64,000 nt of DNA, from the NCBI RefSeq assembly GCF_022347725.1, contig NZ_JAKRGB010000013.1:85657-149656 (forward strand), in the 5' to 3' direction. Made by a program: the position numbers and the translations under genes. The notes beneath the pieces are model-generated. The model was not told the DNA's origin and did not search any database. It was given only the letters and a program-made list of their open reading frames with translations. The DNA comes from Ruegeria sp. Ofav3-42. Its GTDB lineage: Bacteria > Pseudomonadota > Alphaproteobacteria > Rhodobacterales > Rhodobacteraceae. The number at the start of each line of letters is the position of its first letter. Positions within the stretch are counted from its first letter, which is position 1. This document shows positions 47,832 to 56,531 of this stretch, piece after piece.

Positions 47832-48616
47832 ATCAACCCGTTGTCGAGACCAAAGGTGCTGGTGCCTTTGATCCGGCCGGTGGATTCAAAACCGGAATTG
47901 TCGAATTGGAAATCCAAGTACCATGGGCGGCGGTCCTGCACGTCAACCTGTATGAAGGACCCGCCAGGTGTTTCTCCGGGTACCAACTGGAACTGTCCGC
48001 TGGCCGACCGGGGCGCGTTAATATTCTCTAAACCCTGTTCCAGATCGCGCAGGTTCAGAAGGTCACCACGTGCAGTCGGGAAGGCCGTATTCAGGCGTGC
48101 ATCCGCCGGTTTGCCGGTTCCGTAGACATAGCCTTCGATCCGGCCCGGCACGATGGTGATCGCCAGAGACCCGTCTGCAATGTCCTGTTCCGGCACATAA
48201 GCGCGGGTCGTGATGAACCCCAGCTCCTGATAGAATGTATTGATCAGGTTTAGTGTTTGCGCGATGTCGGCCGCTGTCGCACAGGTGCCGATCAGATCAA
48301 GATAGCCTTCTGGCTCACGTTTGAAAGCCTCAAAACCTTCGAGATCAATACTGCGGATATCAAAACAAGGCCCGCCGGGAGGAGGAACATAGAGTTCCGC
48401 TCCGGCGGCTTCGTCCTGTACCACATCTTCACGTTCTTCGAATTCCCGGCGACGACGTTCCTGTTCTTCCGTCTGCTGAGTTTGCTGCTGAAGAATATCG
48501 TTGCCGATGCGCTGCAAATCACCGGGTGAGACGCCTTGCGCTGAAACAGCTGCTGCCATCAGCAAGATCGCGTTGAGACCGAGTGCTGTGGTCAGGAAGA
48601 GGGATCGCAAACCCAT
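47828..48616 (-). pseudogene. CdiB/FhaC-family two-partner secretion transporter, C-terminally truncated
   Basis: A 262-aa fragment. It has a signal peptide (residues 1-26), a Gln/Glu/Arg-rich plug-helix/linker, and the POTRA region (CFDIRSIDLEGFEAF...GFITTRAYVPEQDI...LAITIVPGRIEGYV), then the first strands before the barrel (RPWYLDFQFDNSGFESTGRI). It stops at GLDNGLI, where FhaC-type proteins continue with about 300 residues of 16-stranded barrel. The stop overlaps the headless cdiA frame, out of register with it. Full-length CdiB would export CdiA through the outer membrane; this fragment cannot. Confidence 0.87.
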
Positions 48617-49143
48617 CAGTTGTTCCCCGCCGTTCTGAATTGATTGTATGCAGCGGTGAACCCGCGCAGCGACACCGGGAAATCAATGGCCTTGTCGCGC
48701 GCCGTCCAAACCCGCGCCCTGACTTCCAGCCCCTTCCGGAATGCCGCCAGGACATCGCCGTTCAGACGAAACCCCGCGTGGCAACCAAGCTGATCGCAGA
48801 CCTCGTACAAGACTTTGAAGGGACGGCGCTTGTCCACGTGCAACTCGATGCCCGGAGCCAGATAGACGCCAACAGGAACCGTTATGACTGCATAGCTTTG
48901 CCCCGTGTCTTCATTGTCAGAAACGCTCAGCAGAAAGACTGGAGGGCCATCCTCTTCAGCAGAAACACTTTGCTGCATCTGGCAAACGAAGCCTTGCTCT
49001 TTCGCCTGACACGTCACGCGCCAGTCCGAAAACACCTCTTCCCTAGGCTGCGGTTCAGCCACTTGCGCCAAAGCCGTTACGTGAAAAAGAGCGAGGCCAA
49101 TACAAGCGAACAACAGGCGAAGCGCATTGTTCTTCATGAACAC
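48616..49143 (-). CDS. Invasion-associated locus B (IalB) family periplasmic protein
   Basis: A 175-aa exported protein: signal peptide (LLFACIGLALFHVTALA), then the IalB core EEVFSDWRVTCQAKEQGFVC, VPVGVYLAPGIELHVD and LYEVCDQLGCHAGFRL, with four Cys likely paired. IalB proteins are common in alphaproteobacteria; their function is poorly known. The stop overlaps the cdiB start by one base, so it belongs to the CDI operon, and its start overlaps the lipoprotein gene. ATG 49137 is an equally good start. It may assist outer-membrane assembly of the CDI machinery (inference). Confidence 0.85.
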   Translation of the reverse strand: MFMKNNALRLLFACIGLALFHVTALAQVAEPQPREEVFSDWRVTCQAKEQGFVCQMQQSVSAEEDGPPVFLLSVSDNEDTGQSYAVITVPVGVYLAPGIELHVDKRRPFKVLYEVCDQLGCHAGFRLNGDVLAAFRKGLEVRARVWTARDKAIDFPVSLRGFTAAYNQFRTAGNN

Positions 49144-49499
49144 TTAAACCTGTATGTCATGCGAACATGAGACGTGTTCACAGGGAAGCTCGCCGTCTGG
49201 ACCAGTTGCCCGGCGGCGGCATTCCACGTCTTCTGTGTGTATGTGGTTTGTTTGTCGAACGGGGCGGAGACGGAACGGGACGTGATGGACGCTTGTCCCG
49301 CACAAATCTCGTTGAATGCGTTCTGGCTGAACATATCCTGCTGATCGGCATGGTTTGCGCGCACTTCTATGGAGGCCGTATAACCGCCGTCGCTCGACGG
49401 AGCGACAGCGTAGATCTCTTTCAGGCGCTCAGGCGACGTACTGGAACACCCACTCAGGAGACACAGAACAGATATCGTGAATAAAAGGGGGGTTTTCAT
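49134..49499 (-). CDS. Small lipoprotein of the CDI operon
   Basis: A 121-aa protein with lipoprotein leader MKTPLLFTISVLCLLSGC, the Cys at residue 18 being the lipidation site, followed by Ser/Thr-rich sequence and beta-like segments (YTASIEVRANHADQQ). ATG 49499 is chosen because it begins the leader; the longer frame to 49637 does not. It overlaps the IalB-like gene by ten bases. No family recognised. Its place between a Sel1 protein and IalB in a CDI operon suggests an envelope role. Confidence 0.65.
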   Translation of the reverse strand: MKTPLLFTISVLCLLSGCSSTSPERLKEIYAVAPSSDGGYTASIEVRANHADQQDMFSQNAFNEICAGQASITSRSVSAPFDKQTTYTQKTWNAAAGQLVQTASFPVNTSHVRMTYRFKCS

Positions 49500-49548
49500 A
49501 ACAGCTAAACCAATCTGAACCAACGAGAACTCAAAGCCTGAAAGCGCG

Positions 49549-50361
49549 CTACTGCGCAGCCTGACCCAGCGGCGTTGCTTCCCATTCGCGGGCAAAGCTC
49601 TGTGCTGCCTCCAGATCATCACGATCCAGCTGTGCATTTAGTGTATCTCGGAGAGCGCGAGCCTCGTCCATGCCACGCGCAGACGCCAAATTGGCATAGC
49701 CATGCGCTTTGATGAGATTCTGATCCACGCCGTTGCCTGACTGATAGGCTTTGGCCAGTTCAAAGAGCCCCAAAGGATTGCCAGCTCCTCCGGTGCGCGA
49801 GAAATTCTCAAAAGCGGTCTCATAATTCTGCGTTGCACCTGTGCCATCGCGGTAGGCCTGACCCAGATAATTGATTGCGGCCACGTGGTTCTGCTCTGCG
49901 GCTTGCCGCCAGTAGCTCACCGCCTTGTCTGCGTCCTGGTCGACACCTTGCCCATCCGCGAATAGTAATCCGCAATTGAACGCGCTATTGGCATCGCCGG
50001 ACTCCGCAGCTGCACAAATCAGATCTGCGGCGCGCCGATAATCCTGCAAGACCAACTCACCATTCAGGTACATCAAACCAAGCCGGTTCTGCGCCAGCGC
50101 ACTACCCTGATCAGCGGCCGCGCTATAGAGTTCGACAGCGCGGCGCATGTCGCGCTCAGTTCCCAGACCCATCTCAAACAAGCGCCCGATGAAGAACGCA
50201 CCATCTGCGTCACCGCCGTCAAAACCAGCCTGAAACTCCTCGACTGCGCCCGAAACATTACCAGCTTCAAGGGCGGCAATGCCCGCGGGAACGTCAGCAA
50301 ATGCAGCACACGCGATAGATGCAAAAACTACTCCGCCAAAAGCGGTCTTCAAAATACGCAT
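49549..50361 (-). CDS. Sel1-like repeat (TPR-like) secreted protein
   Basis: A 270-aa protein with a signal peptide (FGGVVFASIACAAFA) and about five Sel1 repeats, for example GDADGAFFIGRLFEMGLGTE, GSALAQNRLGLMYLNGEL and NHVAAINYLGQAYRDGTG. Sel1 repeats make solenoids that bind partner proteins. First gene of the run leading to cdiBA; 49 bases separate it from the lipoprotein. It is a plausible periplasmic chaperone or regulator of the system; direct evidence is lacking. The promoter should lie just upstream of 50361 in an AT-rich stretch. Confidence 0.85.
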   Translation of the reverse strand: MRILKTAFGGVVFASIACAAFADVPAGIAALEAGNVSGAVEEFQAGFDGGDADGAFFIGRLFEMGLGTERDMRRAVELYSAAADQGSALAQNRLGLMYLNGELVLQDYRRAADLICAAAESGDANSAFNCGLLFADGQGVDQDADKAVSYWRQAAEQNHVAAINYLGQAYRDGTGATQNYETAFENFSRTGGAGNPLGLFELAKAYQSGNGVDQNLIKAHGYANLASARGMDEARALRDTLNAQLDRDDLEAAQSFAREWEATPLGQAAQ

Positions 50362-51476
50362 TCCGTAACCTTTTGTTTATTTTATTAGCTTCTCGCTAAC
50401 AAAGGTCACAGCACACGTTAAGGGGGAAAATCAGATCAAACTTCACTAAAAAGTTATGCACCTTTAGTCTGTGGCCGCAATGTGGCAACTCGCGTCGATT
50501 GGAGAGGTGCCCGGCCTGTTTGGCGCCACATTTGCAGCCATGAAAACAAAATGTCTGAGCTATTCAACTAAGCCGATTGCGAAGCTATGCGCAAATCTCA
50601 GGCTCAATTCGAATCATCCTTTCTTGTTCGTATCCAGTTCAAACCATGATGCCCAAAACTGCGAGCGTCTGTTCACCGATGTTCTTTTCGATACCAAAGG
50701 TAGAATTTTGCGGCATCAATAACCTGAAAAGGTAGCAGCAAAGCCATTGTGCAAAAGGAAATGATGAGAGTCCAATCAATAGGTCCTGCGGATGTACCAA
50801 ACGGAAAACCTAATTCGATGGCCCCAAATCGCAACAGGTAGACCATTTTGAAACAACGCGAAAGGATTAAACGGAAAACAATCGAAACCAGGCGCTTGCT
50901 TCACCGCAAGTCCGCCGCATAATCACAACAACCAGTTGAGCCAGATCCTATCTTCGATCAGGCGGCCATATGTCCCAAAATCCCTGACGACGGACAGAGT
51001 GCCTACAACAGGATACAGGGACGCAGCAACGCGCAAGTCTATATTCACACAGCGTCTGAATAGCTCACTTCTTGGAGGCGCAGTTTGGGCTCATCGCGGA
51101 CAATCTCTGCAGTGGGTTCAAACAGGTGCTTTCGAGCCCTAAGCCACCATCGATCAAGCCGCGCGCCTATGCAGGCGCGGTACGTCGCGAACCACGCTCA
51201 TCCGCTCTTTGCAATCTAGTTCTGAATGTCTGGAATGTGCATTTGACGGTATGTATTGGCTTATCATATGGACAGTTACGCCCGCTCGAACTTGGCGACA
51301 CCAGAGTACATCCAAGGATTATCTAGGGCTTTGTTCACACTCGAGGACTCAGGCAAAGATGTTTGCCGCGGTATCCAACCATTCCTCGTTGCGATGGTTC
51401 TACCTACAAAAACCGAAATAGCCTGCAACAGGTGACTATATCGTATCTGTAGTGACCACTCATTCAGTGGAAGCCA
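50362..51476. other. Gene-poor region upstream of the CDI operon
   Basis: 1.1 kb, AT-rich. No frame here has coding character; the longest are short, Cys/Ser-rich texts typical of chance. The right-hand boundary is the small membrane gene. The region just before 50361 should hold the operon promoter, but I cannot assign a -35/-10 pair with confidence. Confidence 0.5.
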
Positions 51477-51665
51477 TCATAGCAAGCCGAAATCTACGAG
51501 CCATTTTACAAAAGCCATAACAGCCAAGGTGGATACTGACCCCAGCAACATTGGCAGTAGCGCCACACGCCAGGTGGGTACTTTCGCTTGCTCTATCGAT
51601 TGAACCAGGATTTTACGAACCATAACGGAGAGCTCTGCGTCTGAAGGACCTTTGGATATCGTCAT
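51477..51665 (-). CDS. Small membrane protein (hypothetical)
   Basis: A 62-aa protein: polar N-terminus, then a single hydrophobic helix (residues about 36-58, LLPMLLGSVSTLAVMAFVKW). GGGAG lies about ten bases before the ATG, an acceptable ribosome-binding site. Not recognised; stands alone. May be real because of the site and membrane helix, but could also be a chance frame. Confidence 0.4.
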   Translation of the reverse strand: MTISKGPSDAELSVMVRKILVQSIEQAKVPTWRVALLPMLLGSVSTLAVMAFVKWLVDFGLL

Positions 51666-52309
51666 CAGTATCGTCTCCCGAACCCCTGTCGAACATTTAA
51701 TATGTGTATTTCCAAGCTGTCAGCTGAGTCAATTTGAGAAGGTAAACCGCTGCCTTCTGACGGCAGATCTCAGCGAGATCTCATTGCTTAATTGCTTTTG
51801 ATATCCGGCAGCCGTTTGACGCCGAAGTAAAGGCAAGTTTCCAGCGGTTTGAACGCAGAACTCGATGTTCGACTTCAAAGAAGGGTGAGCCTGTTCCCTG
51901 TGTCTAATCACAAAAAAGGAAACTTTTCTTGGCGGCGAAGGCAGGATTGCCGCGGCAGCCAAAACAATTGGTTGTAACTACAAAGAGTTAACACTCCGAA
52001 AAGGCAAAATATCTCTGCATCTGACACAAGGTGTCAAATGCAGAGATATTTTGCCTTTTGACCAACTAACTTACCTTTCCGCCAACTAAAGTTACCTCCG
52101 GCTGCCTGAAGTGTCGCTAGTTCAAGTCTTAATTTTGAACGAACGGCCCCGTCCGGACGTTGTCCCGGCATTCGCATGCTGCATCGCAGCTTTCGCATTG
52201 CGGCCATTGGGTCTTCTTGCCGCATTTCACTAGTCGGACACCCAATACTTGCCCCCAGGATCTGGTCGGGGCACTTATTGGGGAAAGAGTTCACTAACGA
52301 GACCTGCTC
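51666..52309. other. Intergenic, holds a long hairpin
   Basis: 644 bases without a gene. The left part (51,740-51,900) is relic-type intergenic sequence. The striking element is the near-perfect hairpin at 51,999-52,059. The stretch 52,060-52,309 should include the promoter of the DUF6880-like gene, but no motif is obvious. Confidence 0.5.
51999..52059. repeat. Near-perfect 61-nt inverted repeat (hairpin)
   Basis: Arms 51999-52020 and 52038-52059 are perfectly complementary over 22 bases (AAAAGGCAAAATATCTC... against ...GAGATATTTTGCCTTTT). One C/A mismatch follows, then TGACAC/GTGTCA pairs around a 3-base loop AAG, giving a stem of about 29 base pairs. It is far longer than a terminator stem and has no GC core. 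The A/T ends could make a bidirectional terminator, but a small mobile-element or recombination substrate is equally possible. Confidence 0.9.
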
Positions 52310-53788
52310 ATGGCGCGCAAACTTGCCCTGACCACTGACAAGCTGAAAGACCTTGGTGCCGACAAGCTCGCGCAACTGGTTATGGAAGAAGCCGAGCGCA
52401 ACGCTGGATTCCGGCGGCAGGTCAAGGCGGCGCTGGCCGGGAAATCCGGCCCCGACGCCATCGCTAAGCTGATCGACCGGCGGCTGTCCGGGCTGGCGCG
52501 GGCAAAGAGCTTCATCGAATGGGACAAGGCCCGCGCCTTTGCCGAGGATCTGCGTAGCCTGACCGATACGATCACGTCTGAGCTTGGCCCTGCCGCCCCG
52601 GCTTTGGCCATAGACCGGCTGCTGCGCTTCATCGCTACCCATGAACAGGTGTTCGAACGCGTCGACGATTCCTCGGGCCGCGTGCAGGACGTCTATTATC
52701 AAGCGATCCATGCGACCGGTGATCTGGCGCATTGCCTGACTGCACCCGAAGCGGATCTGCTGCCCGAGAAGATTATGATCGCCCTTGGCGAAAGCACGCA
52801 TGGCTATCTCTCTGACGTGACCGAGGCTGTGGCGGCGCATCTGCCGCAAGACAGCTTGGCGCGATGGGACGGCGATCTGAAAGACACCATCGCCGAGCGG
52901 CAAGTAGAGGACGCGGCGCGCAATTCGGATGGCTGGTTCTACTCCATGACCTCGCAATGGGCTGCGATGCGTCAGACCCTCGCCTCGGCGCGGGGGGATC
53001 TCGATCTGCTCATCGCACTGGAGTTCAAGAAGCCGCCGCATATGCAGGATACGCTGGGGATCGCTGCACAGCTTCTGGAGATCGGTCGCAGCGCCGAGGC
53101 GCTGGAGTGGGCGCGCAAGCCCGGGCGGCGCACCTTTGGGGAAGCTGATGATGGCCTGTCGCCAGAACGGGTCAGTCTGGAGGCGCGCATCTTGGACGCC
53201 ACCGGCGACAGGTCGGCCGCACAGGCCCTGCGTTGGCGCTGTTTCGAGGCGCGGTTGTCCGCCGACATTCTTCGGGAACACCTCAAACAGCTGCCGGACT
53301 TCGAGGATATCGAGGTCGAAGAACGCGCCCATGCCTTCGCGTTGGAAAAGGCAGACCCCGAAGTGGCACTGCGATTCTTCCTGGACTGGCCACGACTTGA
53401 GTTGGCGGCAAAACTGATCACGACGCACCCACACCGCTGGGATGGAGGTGACTGGCACACCCTGCCTAAAGTTGCGGGCCTTCTGGAACACGATCATCCG
53501 CTGGCGGCGACGATCCTCTACCGTGCCCTTCTGGACAACATCCTCGACCGCGCACGCTCCAAGGCCTATGGGCACGGCGCAAAATACCTCGGAAAACTCG
53601 GCCTGCTGGCGGGCGAAGCGGACGCAATCCGCCCAAGCGGAATGGTCAACCATGCAATCTATCTTGCTAAGCTCAAAACAGCACATCCCCGCAAATCAGG
53701 ATTCTGGGCACGTGTCGGAGATGGTGAACCGAAAAAAACACAAGCAAGTGGGGCCCGTCGCCCTGTGTGGATCAAAGATGATGGGTAA
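52310..53788 (+). CDS. DUF6880-like conserved hypothetical protein
   Basis: A 492-aa soluble, almost fully helical protein beginning MARKLALTTDKLKDLGADKL and running through many alpha-helical hairpins (AAQLLEIGRSAEALEWARKP), so it may be a TPR-like solenoid. I know similar proteins in alphaproteobacteria under the label DUF6880; that name rests on memory. An opposing frame (53686-52034, minus) is Cys/Arg-rich with no coding character and is rejected. Function unknown. The gene is alone between gene-poor stretches. Confidence 0.75.
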   Translation: MARKLALTTDKLKDLGADKLAQLVMEEAERNAGFRRQVKAALAGKSGPDAIAKLIDRRLSGLARAKSFIEWDKARAFAEDLRSLTDTITSELGPAAPALAIDRLLRFIATHEQVFERVDDSSGRVQDVYYQAIHATGDLAHCLTAPEADLLPEKIMIALGESTHGYLSDVTEAVAAHLPQDSLARWDGDLKDTIAERQVEDAARNSDGWFYSMTSQWAAMRQTLASARGDLDLLIALEFKKPPHMQDTLGIAAQLLEIGRSAEALEWARKPGRRTFGEADDGLSPERVSLEARILDATGDRSAAQALRWRCFEARLSADILREHLKQLPDFEDIEVEERAHAFALEKADPEVALRFFLDWPRLELAAKLITTHPHRWDGGDWHTLPKVAGLLEHDHPLAATILYRALLDNILDRARSKAYGHGAKYLGKLGLLAGEADAIRPSGMVNHAIYLAKLKTAHPRKSGFWARVGDGEPKKTQASGARRPVWIKDDG

Positions 53789-54193
53789 CGGCCCTTTCCT
53801 GCCGTTGACTGACACCCATCATTGCTGCGGCAGCAGCCCGCTTTGCGGCCATTCGCTGCAAGTGCGAGCTCCGGGCTTCGTCAAACTCACACATCGCGGA
53901 CGAACCCGCCTGATGCTGGCGCAGAGAAAATAACCTTGATTGCTCGACCGTAGCTCGGCAATGCCGGCGGCGGCGCAGCACGATTTCCCGAAACCGGACA
54001 TTCAAATCGTGAAAATGGCCAAAACCCAATCCGGCCGTTCGCTGCGCTTCCGTTCTATGTCTCACTTGCGGACCAAGTGGTAGTTCAATTGCTGTGAAAA
54101 AGTGATTGATATGTTTTTTTGCGTTGCCTAGGCGGCGACCTGTACCGCAGACAAGTTGAGCGCGCCCTTTCTTTAGCTTTCGCCGAGAAGCGG
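53789..54193. other. Intergenic relic sequence
   Basis: 405 bases without a gene. It contains the word CCGGACATTCA (53994-54004), which recurs at 56450-56460, and text of the Roseobacter relic kind. A minus-strand frame (54065-53772) is Arg/His/Cys-rich and judged non-coding. Confidence 0.4.
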
Positions 54194-55079
54194 TTATTGG
54201 GTCAGGTAAGCGATAATCGCGTCATAAGCGTTGATATTGTACTCGTCATAGTAGTTTGTTGACGATTCCGGCTGAGAGCTCTGTTTGACAATTGCTACGT
54301 CTCGGTCAATGTCGATGTAGATCCACTGCCCGTTTACACCAATTGCGTTGAAAGACTCTTTGCCGGGCGTATGACGAACCCAAAACTGAGCGCGGTAGTT
54401 CCAATCGCCACCGCCCATCACGCCGCCTGCGTCTGGGCCATTCGAGAATTTCTCAGTATCCGCACCATTCGAAAGCTTCTGGATAACCTCTTTTGGTACG
54501 ACTTGCTCGGCTCCAACCATGCCGTCGTTGAGCATCATTATTGCGAAGCGGGCAAGATTGCGTGGAGTTGCGTTCAGGCCGCCGCCAGCAAATAGCGTGC
54601 CGTTTTTGTCCAGAAGAACATAGGTTTCGCCTTCCGCTCCGATTTTCGACCAGAGGTTCGTTAATTCATCCTGGAAAGACCGTCCTGTGGCTCGATTTGT
54701 GACCCAGTTCACAACATCGGTTTTTGGCGTCTGATAGTGGAAAATGTCTCCCTGCTCATGGGCTTCGTCTTTTGGAAGTGTGGCCAGGTAAGTGTAGACG
54801 CTGTCAGCAGGAATCTCATCCGCTGGGGCTTCTCTCAACCCAAGGACTTTAGAGTACTGGGTGATGCCGGAATTGGGGTCAGCATAGTCTTCAGAAAAGT
54901 CAAGCGATGCCGTCATATCCTCAACCTGCCCAAAGGTCGCGTCTCCAAATGCACCTGAACTCTCCAATTCCGGCACAAACTTTGTAACCGGGTCGTCCTC
55001 GCTCAGGTACCCGTTGGCAACAGCCATCAGACCGAACATCCCGGCGAAGGATTTCGTCACTGGACCTGTCGCATTTTAG
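54194..55079 (-). pseudogene. Beta-lactamase-related serine hydrolase (EstB/NylB-like), 5' end removed at IS3 border
   Basis: C-terminal 290 or so residues of a class-C beta-lactamase-fold hydrolase. Seen: TGPVTKSFAGMFGLM where the SxxK nucleophile belongs, FHYQTPKTDVVNWVTNRATG, and the C-terminal WVRHTPGKESFNAIGVNGQW region. The frame is cut at the border of the IS3 element (stop TAA at about 55,077), so the signal and first 70 or so residues are missing. In addition the catalytic Ser of SxxK is Pro here. Best described as a broken, inactive relic. The GTG at 55060 could still start a 288-aa product. Confidence 0.8.
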
Positions 55080-55098
55080 TGCCGCCCCCTGTGCTCGT

Positions 55099-55956
55099 TT
55101 AAGCGACTTTCCGTTCGAAGGCGACAGGGCTTTTCCAGCCCAATGCTGAATGCCTTCGTCGCGGATTGTAGAACCCGTTGATGTATTCGAAGATGGCCAG
55201 CTCGGCGGCCCGTCGCGTTGGCCAGGACTGCCGCCAGATCAGCTCAGCCTTGATGGTTTTGAAGAATGTTTCAACTGCGGCGTTGTCATAACAATTGCCT
55301 TTGCCGCTCATCGATACCTGGAACCCATGCTGTCGCAGGAGCTTTTGATAATCGTGAGAACAGTATTGGCTGCCGCGATCCGTGTGATGAATACATCCTT
55401 TGGGCGGTTGCCGCAGTGCCACGGCCATCTTCAATGCCCGGATTGCCAGATCACGCTTCATCCTGTTGCTGACCGCCCAGCCGATCACCCGGCGTGAATG
55501 TAGGTCAAGGATCACGGCGAGGTAGAGCCAGCCTTCGCGGGTCCAGACATAGCTGATATCGCCGACCCATTTCTGGTTGGGGCGATCTGCGCGGAAGTCC
55601 CGGTTCAACAGGTTGGGCGCAATATTGAAAGCGTGGTTGCTGTCGGTCGTCACCTTGTATCTCTTGGATCGTTCGACGCGGATGCCATTCTCTCGCATCA
55701 GCCGACCGACACGGCGGTGCCCAACATTCAGGCCCAGTTCTTTCAACTCTTCCGTCATTCTCGGCCGCCCATAGCTGCCCAGGCTGAGCCGGGATTGTTC
55801 CTTGATATGGGCCAGAACAACCATATCGCTTCTCTGCCTTTGGCTGGCAGGTCGGCTGCGATAGGCCCGCAGGCCGCGAGAACTGACATCCAAAACTGCG
55901 CACATCCGATGAGCGCAAAAAGCGTCACGATGTTCTTCGATGAACCTGAATCTCAT
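55099..55956 (-). CDS. IS3-family transposase OrfB (DDE catalytic subunit)
   Basis: 285 aa from an ATG; in vivo it is probably made as an OrfAB fusion. Seen: HTH_21-like RPRMTEELKELGLNVGHRRV, then the rve-type integrase core with catalytic Asp in KWVGDISYVW, Asp in CIHHTDRGSQYCSHD and Glu in DNAAVETFFKTIKAEL (DDE), ending in NPRRRHSALGWKSPVAF. A stop-to-frame transition near 55,990 (orfA ends TTA AAA TAG) fits -1 frameshifting that joins OrfA to OrfB as EILK-IGNTVLREPKAMRF. Confidence 0.9.
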   Translation of the reverse strand: MRFRFIEEHRDAFCAHRMCAVLDVSSRGLRAYRSRPASQRQRSDMVVLAHIKEQSRLSLGSYGRPRMTEELKELGLNVGHRRVGRLMRENGIRVERSKRYKVTTDSNHAFNIAPNLLNRDFRADRPNQKWVGDISYVWTREGWLYLAVILDLHSRRVIGWAVSNRMKRDLAIRALKMAVALRQPPKGCIHHTDRGSQYCSHDYQKLLRQHGFQVSMSGKGNCYDNAAVETFFKTIKAELIWRQSWPTRRAAELAIFEYINGFYNPRRRHSALGWKSPVAFERKVA

Positions 55957-55985
55957 GGCTTTTGGCTCGCGAAGAACTGTGTTGC

Positions 55986-56228
55986 CTATTTTAAGATCTC
56001 CCTCTCCTCCTTGAGAATGCGGTTCTCCAGTCGAAGCCGTTCATTCTCACGGACAAGATCAAGGTCCTTATCGGACACAACATCCGTGTCGCGATGCGCT
56101 AAAATCCACTTATTCAAAGTCGATAGGCCAACGCCCAAATCAGATGCCACCTGCTTGCGTGTAAGTCCACTCTTTAGCGCGATCCGCACCGCATCAGCAC
56201 GGAATTCGTCTGTTCGTTTCAGTCCCAT
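55986..56228 (-). CDS. IS3-family transposase OrfA
   Basis: 80 aa from MGLKRTDEF (ATG 56228; an extended frame starts at 56249). Seen: HTH of the transposase-8 family (TRKQVASDLGVGLSTLNKWI) followed by a leucine-zipper-like coiled coil (LVRENERLRLENRILKEERE). It binds the terminal inverted repeats. The stop TAG follows A-rich TTA AAA, where -1 frameshifting would give the OrfAB transposase. Confidence 0.88.
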   Translation of the reverse strand: MGLKRTDEFRADAVRIALKSGLTRKQVASDLGVGLSTLNKWILAHRDTDVVSDKDLDLVRENERLRLENRILKEEREILK

Positions 56229-56272
56229 AGTTCGTCTCCTTTGCTGCAATAAATGCTATCAAAGGAGCGGCA

Positions 56273-56371
56273 TCAAACCGCGACAGGTCCACCAAGATGG
56301 ACAGCACCGTCCGGTATCTGGGCGTTGAGCTTGAAGATGCATTGGCGATCTCTGAAGCTGTTGAAATCTGA
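56273..56371 (+). pseudogene. Tyrosine recombinase/integrase C-terminal tail
   Basis: Thirty-two codons read NRDRSTKMDSTVRYLGVELE followed by DALAISEAVEI and a stop. The TKMDSTVRYLGVELEDAL pattern, including the Tyr of the Arg-His-Tyr recombinase family, is the usual C-terminus of certain phage-type integrases. The rest is missing: the frame is cut at the right end of the IS3 element. It shows that a mobile element once occupied this place. Confidence 0.7.
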
Positions 56372-56531
56372 GAGAGCGGGCCGTCTTCGCGGGCGGCCCA
56401 TACCGGAACTTGAGCGCTGGCAAGAACGCTGCACTGCAGCTTTCCTGAACCGGACATTCATTCTGTGTACGCATTTCGATTCGTCAGGTGACTGAATCGC
56501 AGAACTTTCCGACCTATACGAATTGGTATCT

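Larger units (their letters stand above)
55080..56272 (-). mobile_element. IS3-family insertion sequence
   Basis: About 1193 bases. Imperfect terminal inverted repeats TGCCGCCCCCTG (55080-) and, from the other end, TGCCGCTCCTTTG (-56272) enclose two overlapping transposase genes. No target-site duplication is seen, and the flanks belong to different broken genes (serine hydrolase on the left, integrase tail on the right), which suggests that an adjacent deletion or recombination followed insertion. Confidence 0.85.

Noticed and set aside
51988..52070. Integron attC site at the long hairpin
   Set aside because: GTTAAC-like words flank it but the RYYYAAC/GTTRRRY core pair is not in the right order, and no integrase or cassette structure is present.
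52034..53686. 550-codon minus-strand frame across the DUF6880-like gene
   Set aside because: It is antisense to a gene with clear helical protein character, rich in Cys/Arg/Gln, with no domain; a shadow of high-GC codon use.
53772..54065. 97-codon minus-strand frame beyond the DUF6880-like gene
   Set aside because: Arg/His/Ala-rich text in relic intergenic sequence, no ribosome-binding site, no homology recognised.
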